Assembly (NCBI GenBank): GCA_946122785.1
Contig: CAMGYJ010000002.1
Coordinates: 55,887,703 to 55,951,702, forward strand
DNA: 64,000 bases
Source: Linum tenue
Lineage: Eukaryota; Streptophyta; Magnoliopsida; Malpighiales; Linaceae
Direction: 5' to 3'
In this document: positions 57,101-64,000 of the stretch, one piece after another
Layout: each line of letters begins with the position of its first letter
Position numbering within the stretch: the stretch's first letter is position 1
Notes under the pieces: model-generated
The model's input: the letters and a program-made list of their open reading frames with translations, nothing else
What the model was told of the DNA's origin: nothing
The model's database searches: none
Translations under genes and position numbers: made by a program

Positions 57101-58618
57101 ATTGGCGCGTGCATGACCGCCAAACAACTTCAGAAAGTACAAACCATCACGAATCTCCCCCTTCCCAATCACGTTCTTGGAGTGTAAGTCCTGTATAACG
57201 CAGAAATCACCAAGAAAAATCAATGCCACATGATGTTCTTGACAGAGCCGACTGACAGAGAGTAAATTGCAGCTGAATTCCGGAACATGTAGAACCCGAC
57301 TGAGAATTCTGTCATTACTGAGTCGAACAGACCCTATACGTTTCACAGGAATGCTCGCTCCATTTGGTATCCGTACTGGCTGACATGGTACATTATCATT
57401 GTATGCGAATAACAGAGAATCATCCATGACAATGTGTTCATTGCAGCCAGAATCAATAAGCCATTCGGGTTCATTTGAAAAGGAATACGTACCCGCCATG
57501 TGACTAGAGGGATCGGCAGCTCCTTGAGTCATACTGCCAAAGAATTGCTTCAACTGGAGTAATTGTTGAGGGGTAAAACCAGCAGTGGCACTCGCTTCAG
57601 ACTCGGCCTGCGCTGCCCGAGGTTCACGACTCTGACCTCGTCCTCTTCCTTGCTCGCGAGCGTCACGATTGCGGCGGCGATCAGGTCTCTCGCCCGATTT
57701 GTCCCGAGACGGCCACCCAATGAGCTCATAGCAGCTCTCTTTAAGATGCCCAGACTTGTGGCAATGGGTACACGTCACTCGCTCCCTGTCACCCGACGAT
57801 CGCCCTCGTGGGTTGCGCGCTTCAGCAGCCGGTTTTGCAGAATCTTCTTGGGCTGCGAAAGCAGCAGCTTCCGGGACGGGCTTCCGATTTTGAGTAATGG
57901 ACCTTTGCTGTTCATCATTAAACACAATACGGAAAGCCTCGGGAAGTGAAGGTGTGACTGCCATAGATAAAATTTGGCTACGAACAGTAGCATAAGACTC
58001 GTCCAAACCGAGCAAGAAGTCTAGCAACCTCATGCTCTCATTCTGATCCCGACTCCTTCGGCCACATGCGCATACTGGCGGTGGAAGAATAGACTGTGTT
58101 TCTTCCCAGTTTTTGCGCAACTTAGTATAAAAACTTGAAACCGATTGCTTCTCTTGCTGCAACAAGCAAATATTACGACGTAGCTCATAGGCTCGTGTTA
58201 GATTACCTTTGCTAAAGCGATCACGCAGGTCCTCCCAGATTTCCTGAGCCGTTTTAGCATGCATTACGCTGCTGCGTAATTCCGCATCCATGGCGGTTCG
58301 CAGCCAACCCTTGACAAGTGCATCACATCGCATCCAGGCAAGGGACTGAGCCGATCCGTCTTCTGGTCGGGGAATAGAGCCATCTGCGAAACCAATCTTA
58401 TTCTTTGTGACCAGGGCATCCGTCATCTCCAGGACCCATTCACCATAATTTGACGACGTTAATAGGCTGCTCACATGGAGATGTCCCGTGCTATCACTCT
58501 GGTGTATGAAAAGAGGGTTCGTGACGTCGATGTCCCCATTACCGTGGCTACCACCGCCACTGCCGCCAGAAAGCTTGGATTCAGGCGTTCCCGAGAAAGT
58601 AGAATCCTTCCCAGACAT
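53906..58618 (-). CDS. Copia gag-pol polyprotein, 1570 aa
   Basis: Single open frame encoding all the proteins needed for Copia retrotransposition in the cytoplasm and nucleus. Approximate order: UBN2-type gag (45-250), CCHC knuckle (283-296, CTHCHKSGHLKESC), and aspartic protease (around 387, LIDSGCNEH). Integrase has its HHCC zinc region (515-550, HARLGHPSAG...CHSC) and DDE residues (DIWGGY near 573, QADNGPEF near 635, and a Glu near 672, NGVVERKHR). RT follows (NAFLHGDLDEEVYMRIPQGF; catalytic YVDDVILAG near 1173) and then RNase H (GYCDADWGGCQSTRRSTTGY near 1335). The start at 58618 is the first ATG after the primer-binding site. The frame reads through into the 3-prime LTR and stops at 53906, an unusual extension of about 74 residues. 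Probably competent. Confidence 0.95.
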   Translation of the reverse strand: MSGKDSTFSGTPESKLSGGSGGGSHGNGDIDVTNPLFIHQSDSTGHLHVSSLLTSSNYGEWVLEMTDALVTKNKIGFADGSIPRPEDGSAQSLAWMRCDALVKGWLRTAMDAELRSSVMHAKTAQEIWEDLRDRFSKGNLTRAYELRRNICLLQQEKQSVSSFYTKLRKNWEETQSILPPPVCACGRRSRDQNESMRLLDFLLGLDESYATVRSQILSMAVTPSLPEAFRIVFNDEQQRSITQNRKPVPEAAAFAAQEDSAKPAAEARNPRGRSSGDRERVTCTHCHKSGHLKESCYELIGWPSRDKSGERPDRRRNRDAREQGRGRGQSREPRAAQAESEASATAGFTPQQLLQLKQFFGSMTQGAADPSSHMAGTYSFSNEPEWLIDSGCNEHIVMDDSLLFAYNDNVPCQPVRIPNGASIPVKRIGSVRLSNDRILSRVLHVPEFSCNLLSVSRLCQEHHVALIFLGDFCVIQDLHSKNVIGKGEIRDGLYFLKLFGGHARANAVVKGQGAPWHARLGHPSAGVLEKLSSNFSFPVESAVELCHSCSRAKQTRTPFPVSGIRTTSCFEMLHMDIWGGYHTPSYSGAHYFLTIVDDFSRGVWIYLLRFKSEVGRYIQLFCNLVRTQFGKQVKKIQADNGPEFATKLLCEFYEKEGISLQTSCTDTPQQNGVVERKHRHILETARALRFQASLPVRFWGECVLTAAYLINRLPTKATGRTPYEIVFGKPAAYNHLRVFGCLVYCKDTHANLGKFSERGRACVFMGYAASQKGYRAYDLSTRKIITSRDVVFHESVFPFQEGCSDQFPWVPGSVFERHVDDENELLDGERQHTQFPFSPSAGPLPGSVAVSPPTRLDASPRPLGPTRPTSLEEPDQSSPLDLSSPTADKSCTRPSASPMQPTSTMDLHLGESSPATHQPPSPNPEPAPLRRGERNRVPPKHLDIYYTGSTAQSVRYPLSAQLTYDRFSANYCAFLAAVAHHPEPRSFYEAVKDPRWRAAMSAEVLALEENGTWSLVFLPPGKRVIDCKWVYKVKFHPDGTVERYKARLVAKGYTQIEGVDFHDTFAPVAKLVTVRCLLAVAVSKGWFIHQLDVNNAFLHGDLDEEVYMRIPQGFAAPGETRVCRLNKSLYGLRQASRNWYHKFTAALRELQFRPSPADHSLFVFRQGSTHVVALIYVDDVILAGTSLEFISHVKAFLHQRFSIKDLGPLRYFLGIEVARAPEGMILSQRKYVLDILDDAGVTGSRPSAFPVEQNHHLTRPAPADHPNPAAYRRLVGRLLYLTVTRPDITYGVNILSQFVHAPTHAHMEAAQRILRYLKGAPGQGLFFPRNNSLELTGYCDADWGGCQSTRRSTTGYVITLGGAPISWRTKKQQVVARSSAEAEYRAMASTVSEILWLRWLLRELGATQTGPTTLYCDNQAALHIAANPVFHERTKHVEMDCYFVRERVQSGDIAPSKISSHCQLADMFTKGLGAERFHFLLSKLHVRDLHVTACGGVMDVAQGPRPMRDPQRHQERQPAAAKAHVENDDNGSIIVGSVSVPCCKRNLPYSSHTLAAHKGYKYDVRPLAAT
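54130..54138 (-). other. Polypurine tract of the young Copia
   Basis: On the coding strand GCGGGGGAG lies directly before the 3-prime LTR (TAATGG...). It primes plus-strand DNA synthesis in LTR retrotransposons. Confidence 0.8.
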
Positions 58619-58636
58619 ATTGAGTAATCGAGTGTT

Positions 58637-58656
58637 GGATCAATGCTCTGATACCA
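58637..58656 (-). other. Primer-binding site (tRNA-iMet type)
   Basis: On the coding strand TGGTATCAGAGC follows the 5-prime LTR without a gap, the standard complement of the initiator methionine tRNA 3-prime end used by Copia elements. Its direct contact with TTATTA confirms the LTR boundary. Confidence 0.93.
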
Positions 58657-59002
58657 TAATAAATTTGTAAGAACGATTTGCGGAATAGAAATAACACAGG
58701 TTTTACGTGGTATCCCCGAGTATCGGGACTAGTCCACGGGAGAGCTTAACTCTCCGGAGTCACTCTTATTATTCTTGTTCAAGTTGCGGCCAGAGGCCTT
58801 ACATCATATTTATACCCTTTGTGTGCAGCTAGGGTATGAGAGGAATAAGGAAGATTCCTTTTACAACAAGGAACGGAAACACTTCCTACTATAATTGACC
58901 CATTATCATCATTCTCAACATGGGCCTTAGCTGCAGCGGGTTGCCTCTCCTGATGTCGCTGCGGATCTCGCATGGGTCGTGGACCTTGGGCCACGTCCAT
59001 TA
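58657..59002 (-). repeat. 5-prime LTR of the young Copia
   Basis: 346 bp, no difference seen from 53784-54129. The TATA box TATAAATA (coding strand) is at 58807-58814 and is the likely promoter for the genomic transcript. Confidence 0.93.
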
Positions 59003-59007
59003 CCCTC

Positions 59008-60135
59008 TAAGTGAAGACAGCTGCAATCCATTATAGTGCCACAAAATTATGATGCCATGTTCATGTTCTTGTCTCGATTCCTCAACTCGTGGCTTTGCAA
59101 CTCTCATTACATTAATATATTTTTTTCAATTTAATTGCTCAGTGCATGTATTCCAAGGATCTCATTTGTGCCCATTCTGATGCTGAATTGAAACCCGCGT
59201 TTGCCCTAAATAATTGCCAAATAAAACCACTTCGTTTCTCGCATGCCTTCACTATGATTTCTGGGCTGCTCCAGACCCAATTCCACACGAAAACGTGAAA
59301 CCCACAAGCCCACAACAATTATTATTTTACGAAAAACTAAAACCAGAATCAAAGCTGGCTCTCTTTCTCTTTCTTTTCCCTTAAATTGAACACGCATTTG
59401 CCATTTCCACGAGCTTTTCCACAGGGATAATTATCTCCTTAATTTTGCTTGCCAAAAACAAAATTAATAAATAATTACCCAACCGTATTAGCTTGCCAGT
59501 CACATTCATCCCATATATAATGATAATAACAATTAACTAATCAATATTTTATTTTATTTTATTTTAATAGATCGAACTCAAAGCTGTCTTTGGCTCTGGA
59601 TTTGGCTTTGGCTCATCTATCGCAGAAGAAAACAAAAGAAAAATACGGTAACAGTAAAAATAGTAAAAAACAACAACCAATCCGGCTAAGTAAGTACTCC
59701 AATTAAATGGTGGCAGGCCTAAGGAAAAATAATTAATATTTTCAAAAAGAAACAAATATATTAATTTGAAAACTCAATCCCAGAATCCTTGCCAAAAACA
59801 CCCACCTGTTCCACTATCACCAAGCTTAGCCTTACTACAAAATAAGAAACCAAAATTTCCATCCAAACCCAGAGAGGAGAGCTCTTCCCTTCCTTCTGCC
59901 ACGCCCAAATTTCCTTCCAAAGTGGAAAAAAGCTTCCATCTTTCCCTCCTCCATTGCTGCTCCTCCTCTTCATTATGCTCCCCCACGCTCCACTCATTCT
60001 CCCAAACCAGTTGCTTTTGTAGCCTTTCCGCCACAGCAATTTGATTTTCCCTCCATTCCAGCTTCTTCCAGAGAGAGGGCTCTCTGAGTTCCCATTTCTT
60101 CTCCAGATCTACGAGCGAGCAATATAAAAAGAAAA
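59008..60135. other. Intergenic and promoter region of the DUF668 gene
   Basis: AT-rich, with CATATATAATG near 59511-59521 as a distant TATA candidate. From about 59880 it becomes CT-rich (CCTCC, TTCTCC), typical of a plant 5-prime UTR, up to the ATG at 60136. The exact promoter is not determined. Confidence 0.45.
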
Positions 60136-61842
60136 ATGGTGGCGGAGACTTGGATACTGAAGATGGGGAACCAGGTGAGCAGCAATTTAAAGCACGCATT
60201 CCTCCTTGAACCCAGCAGCAAGAAGAAAACCCCCAGAAGGGCGGCGGCCACGGAACCCACCAAGCAAACAATTGGGATCCTCTCCTTCGAGGTCGCCAAT
60301 GTCATCTCCAGAACCGTCCATCTCCACAAATCCCTCACTGATTCAGAGATCTCCAAGCTCAAATCCGACATCTTGGGCTCTCAGGGGGTCAGGAACTTGG
60401 TCTCCAACGACGATTCCCGCCTTCTGGAGCTTGCCCTGGCCGAGAAGCTAGACGACCTCAACAGAGTCGCCGCCGTCGTCTCCCGCCTCGGCAAGAAGTG
60501 CGTCGAGCCGGCCTTGCAAGGGTTCGAGCACGTCTATGGGGATTTAATTAGCGGCGCGATTGATGTGAAGGAATTGGGGTTCTTGGTCAAGGACATGGAT
60601 GCCATGGTCAGGAGGCTCGAGAGGTATGTCCACGCCACTGCTAATTTGTACAGTGAAATGGAAGTTCTGACCGAATTGGAGCAAGCTACCAAGAAGTTTC
60701 AGATGAACCAGCACGAGGAAAGCAGGAAAGCGTTTGAGCAGAAAGTGGTTTGGCAGAAGCAAGACGTTAGGCATCTCAAGGACGTTTCAATTTGGAACCA
60801 GAGTTATGATAAAATTGTGGAGTTGCTTGTTAGAACTGTGTGTACTATTTATGCTAGGATTTGTGCTGTGTTTGGTGAATCCATGTTGCACAAGGAGAAT
60901 AGTAGTTGTTCTATCTCTTCCCTCTCTCCTAATAGTAAGGATGAATGCTGGGAAGTTTCAGGGCAATTGAAGCGACCCATTGTGCAGCAGAAGAAGGAGG
61001 CGAACAACAAGGTTAGGCCTCACCGGGTTGATTCCAGGAAGAATGGAGTTTCCTCTGTGCTTGAAGCTGGTGATGTCATGTTTCCTTGTGGGGCGAGCCC
61101 TGGAAGGATGTTCATGGAGTGCCTTAGCTTGTCTAGCTCAGTGTCAAAGCTGGATTACGACGATGACGAGGATGATCAAAGCAGCCAAATCTCAAGCTGC
61201 AAAAGCGTGATGAATTCTAACTTGAAGAGAGCGCTTAGCCATTTGAGTAGTGGGGATGAAAGGCAAGGGGAAACTAGCCCGTTTGGTGGACCGAAGAGCA
61301 GATTGACCATCTATGCCCCTCAAAGCACACTCGGAGGGTCTGCTTTGGCATTGCATTATGCCAACGTCATAATCGTGATCGAGAAGCTGCTTCAGTACCC
61401 TCATTTGGTAGGTGAAGAAGCGAGGGATGATCTGTACCATATGCTGCCAACAAGCTTGAGACTTTCACTGAGGAAGAAGTTGAAGTCGTATGTGAAGAAC
61501 TTGGCGATCTACGATGCCCCATTGGCCCACGATTGGAAAGAGAGCATCGACGGGATGCTGAAGTGGCTTGCTCCACTGGCACACAATATGATGAGATGGC
61601 AGAGCGAAAGGAACTTCGAGCAGCATCAGATTGTGGCAAAGAGCAATGTCCTACTGCTCCAGACGTTGTACTTCGCTGATAGAGCAAAGACAGAAGCAGC
61701 CATATGCGAGCTTCTTGTTGGGTTGAACTATATATGCCGGTACGAGCAACAGCAGAATGCATTATTGGATTGTGCTAGTAGCTTCGACTTTGAAGACTGT
61801 ATGGAGTGGCAGATGCAGTGTCGAGCTGCTTATTTTAACTGA
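60136..61842 (+). CDS. DUF3475/DUF668 protein, PSI1-type, 568 aa
   Basis: Intact single-exon plant gene. A DUF3475 region (about 45-102, IGILSFEVANVISRTVHLHK) is followed by a helical middle (about 102-250; LERYVHATANLYSEMEVL). A Ser-rich, acidic, low-complexity linker comes next (about 260-390). DUF668 begins near residue 399 (GGSALALHYANVIIVIEKLL) and runs to about 490, ending in a helical tail. Arabidopsis PSI1 and relatives share these domains and are linked to phytosulfokine-related growth control at the plasma membrane. This gene is of the shorter single-exon branch, whose specific role I do not know. Met10 begins MGNQVSS, an N-myristoylation-type motif, so a start at 60163 is possible. 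Met1 has good context (A at -3, G at +4) and I keep it. No transposon lies in the gene. Confidence 0.9.
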   Translation: MVAETWILKMGNQVSSNLKHAFLLEPSSKKKTPRRAAATEPTKQTIGILSFEVANVISRTVHLHKSLTDSEISKLKSDILGSQGVRNLVSNDDSRLLELALAEKLDDLNRVAAVVSRLGKKCVEPALQGFEHVYGDLISGAIDVKELGFLVKDMDAMVRRLERYVHATANLYSEMEVLTELEQATKKFQMNQHEESRKAFEQKVVWQKQDVRHLKDVSIWNQSYDKIVELLVRTVCTIYARICAVFGESMLHKENSSCSISSLSPNSKDECWEVSGQLKRPIVQQKKEANNKVRPHRVDSRKNGVSSVLEAGDVMFPCGASPGRMFMECLSLSSSVSKLDYDDDEDDQSSQISSCKSVMNSNLKRALSHLSSGDERQGETSPFGGPKSRLTIYAPQSTLGGSALALHYANVIIVIEKLLQYPHLVGEEARDDLYHMLPTSLRLSLRKKLKSYVKNLAIYDAPLAHDWKESIDGMLKWLAPLAHNMMRWQSERNFEQHQIVAKSNVLLLQTLYFADRAKTEAAICELLVGLNYICRYEQQQNALLDCASSFDFEDCMEWQMQCRAAYFN

Positions 61843-64000
61843 TAAAAGAAACACAGCAGGATGAAGATCTTGAGGTTTGTTATACTGAATTCACTTTGGC
61901 TAATTTGATTTTGGAGAAAAGATCCCAGTTGATTAATATTTTGTTGCTTAGCCAGAAGGTATGTCTTCTGTGGCTTTGGAAGGGAAGTAAGTATATAGGA
62001 ATGAACTGCCATGATTTATCAAAGGGGATCTCTTTTCTAATTGTTGTATATTCTTGTGGGTTAGAATGTAATTGTCTGCTGCACATCACTGCATTGTGGC
62101 AGCTTAGTGCTTTCTGTAAAATGTTCTTACCTGGCCAGCCAGTATCTTGGAAGGAAGGAATTAGTGAATTGACATGTCATACTTGTACAACATTTGGGTT
62201 GCCTGTCTATTCTCTGTTGAACTTGCATTTGCCTTCTGAATGCCATCAGATATTTTGTACTTGTTGTTTCATGAAGTTCAGATGATTAGGAAGTTGCTTG
62301 ATTAAACTGGAACAATCCTCCTTACAATAGGTTATCAAACATTGAATTAGTTCATTTGGAATCAACTAGGGGGGAAGATCCCATATGAAATGCTGACTTG
62401 AAGCTCCATTATGAGAACAAATGAATGATTGCTGAAAAGCTCTGACAGTCGTCAACTTCTGCAATAGATTGCAGCTTTCAAACTTTCCCCTGACACTGGC
62501 AATAGAAGTGGATGAACTCTCTTGCTCTTAACGGGTGGGATTTATTCACTATTAAAAAACCTGCTGATGAGCACAAGTCTGAAAGTGGTGACCTTTGTTT
62601 GGGCTTCCTGGTTGATTTATGTGTTAAACAAGAGTTTTTCTGTCCATTAATTAAAGACGTCACCTTTCACTCGATACTGCTCCTCCTCCTGGGGCCTAGT
62701 GAATTAAATATAGGGAGGGACACAGTAGTACACACAACAGAAAGAGAGGAGGTTTCAGTTTGTTTAGGGTTGTCATTGTCTCTAGGGCTCTAGCAACTTC
62801 CTACCCAACATTTTGTCTCTTATAGTAACCTCTACTTACTTCCATGCCTTTAAGAAAATCTCAAAACTATCTGCTTTGGACTGAAATTGATGCTGTAGAA
62901 GAGCAGGAGGGTTTATAAGGTAACACCCACTATCAGTGCTCGCCAATAATGACAGATAGCAACGAAACATCTCAGTTTTTATCATCAATGGAACATTGCA
63001 CAAACTAGATGGCAAGGCAAAGTTAATGAAGCTTTTTCATTTCTTCTGGGGTGATCCAAAGGAAAAAGAAGGGGGAGAGGTGGTTGGGCATGTGGAGGTC
63101 ATTGAAGGCATTGGTGGCCAGGGTAGACGGTAGCATTGAGTGCGTCCGAGGGGGCACCATTACTGAACACTAAATCCTCCAAAGAGATGAAGAAGGACAC
63201 AATCACACACACACACAAGAACACCACTGCTGCCGTATCTGTGTGTGTGTGGTTGCAAGCTCATTTAATTCATTGACAATGCCATTTCCAAAGCAAGTAA
63301 CACACCAGCAAGAAGCATTAAATAGAGATGGCGATTGGGGATCCTTCAATTTCCTTGTTGTTCTGCTGCTGCTGATTGGGTTTCATTGTGGATTCAAGTC
63401 AAAGGGGATGACGTACTACTAATTAGCTTACATGGGTCTGATGAAGTCAAGGAAGTTGCACAGTTTTGCTGCACACTCCTCGTCGTCATCGCCATTCATA
63501 TCAATCATATATAGCCATCTGCTGTCTTGCTAAATCATTGTCATAGCCAGAAACCAAGGGCTGGCCCCCGTCCTTGTTTGTACATGTGGTCTAATTTAAG
63601 CTCGAAGTTTGCTAGATAACGTAGCAGCAAACTTCTTTTTATCAATGAGCACGTTGGCTTGCAGGCTTTTGCAGTGGTGACTCCAAGACTATAAGTCTAT
63701 ATAACCTTGCTTAGGGAGGAGGCTTTCAGTCGGCCAGTTCACTTAGCTCGAACAATTATCAATTATACTATTCCAGATTTGTCTATATTGACTTATATGG
63801 GTCAACTGCCAAAACAAAACAGTTATCCAATTATGCATTTTCCTCAATAGTTTGACCACAATGTCACGTTGTTGATCGGGTCGATCAAAATATTTATTAG
63901 ACCGATATACTCTGTTTCTATAAAGATGTTGATGATAATTTCATTGAATTTCTTAAAGTCCCTTGATAATTGAATTGGAAGGGCAAATTGTATAAGATAG
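61843..64000. other. 3-prime UTR and downstream intergenic
   Basis: The first several hundred bases may be the 3-prime UTR of the DUF668 gene. Later sequence shows no gene I can support. A (CA)n tract at about 63203-63217 and a (TG)n tract at about 63238-63252 are inverted to each other and could form a small hairpin. Confidence 0.5.

Larger units (their letters stand above)
53784..59002 (-). mobile_element. Complete young Copia retrotransposon, 5219 bp
   Basis: Two 346-bp LTRs (53784-54129 and 58657-59002) that I read as identical, a perfect 5-bp TSD CCCTC (53779-53783 and 59003-59007), a primer-binding site, a polypurine tract and an unbroken polyprotein. On the coding strand the LTRs start TAATGG and end TTATTA, so the termini are TA...TA, not the usual TG...CA. 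Identical LTRs indicate a very recent insertion. Confidence 0.95.

Noticed and set aside
58779..59000. 73-codon minus-strand frame as a separate gene
   Set aside because: It is the LTR copy of the polyprotein C-terminal extension, not an independent gene.
61896..62793. Small plus-strand frames downstream of the DUF668 gene
   Set aside because: No recognisable features; they lie in the likely 3-prime UTR and flank.

Overview
This window reads as nuclear DNA of a flowering plant, most likely a eudicot. It is AT-rich, its introns follow GT-AG, and almost every recognisable reading frame belongs to a plant transposable element family: Copia, Gypsy, L1-type LINE, hAT, Mutator (MULE) or PIF/Harbinger. 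Only two frames look like ordinary host genes. One encodes a small 119-residue plant protein of unknown function (17180-17539, +). The other is an intact single-exon DUF3475/DUF668 gene of the PSI1 type (60136-61842, +). All boundaries below come from reading terminal inverted repeats (TIRs), LTRs and target-site duplications (TSDs) in the sequence; no search was run.

Region 1-12.6 kb is a decayed minus-strand L1-type LINE (about 12625 down to 1870). Four separate hAT-type elements have broken it (2016-2825, 3029-4093, 5061-9538, 10586-11466), and the third of these holds an LTR-less decayed Copia. Region 13.5-19.7 kb has a fold-back MULE (13491-14555), a degenerate tRNA-like sequence, the 119-aa gene, and one hAT element inside another (18862-19221 within 18691-19710). 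At 20355-23234 sits a non-autonomous gag-only LTR retrotransposon with a perfect TSD. At 25982-27041 a hAT element carries a fragment resembling a plant CLC-e/f chloride channel gene. At 27431-29248 three PIF/Harbinger-like elements are nested inside one another.

Region 33.7-40.7 kb contains a Gypsy LTR remnant, a Copia 3-prime remnant split by a small MULE with a 10-bp TSD, and a 4-kb MULE (36602-40665). That MULE holds a G-rich minisatellite, an LTR-like segment and a 1.3-kb near-palindromic fold-back MULE. Region 41721-50220 is the centrepiece: an 8.5-kb autonomous-type MULE with a perfect 9-bp TSD, long TIRs and hairpin-rich subterminal repeats. It has an uninterrupted 907-residue MURA-like transposase in three exons and a passenger plant mobile domain (PMD) gene on the opposite strand, now broken. 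A second fold-back element and a solo LTR are also inside it.

Region 50.3-53.2 kb has LINE 3-prime fragments and two copies of one hAT MITE family. Region 53784-59002 is a young Copia element with two LTRs that read as identical, an open 1570-residue polyprotein, a perfect 5-bp TSD and unusual LTR ends (TA...TA rather than TG...CA). The window ends with the DUF668 gene and its downstream flank. No operons, CRISPR arrays or rRNA genes are present. The biology here is transposon layering, gene-fragment capture and large inverted repeats that could feed small-RNA silencing.
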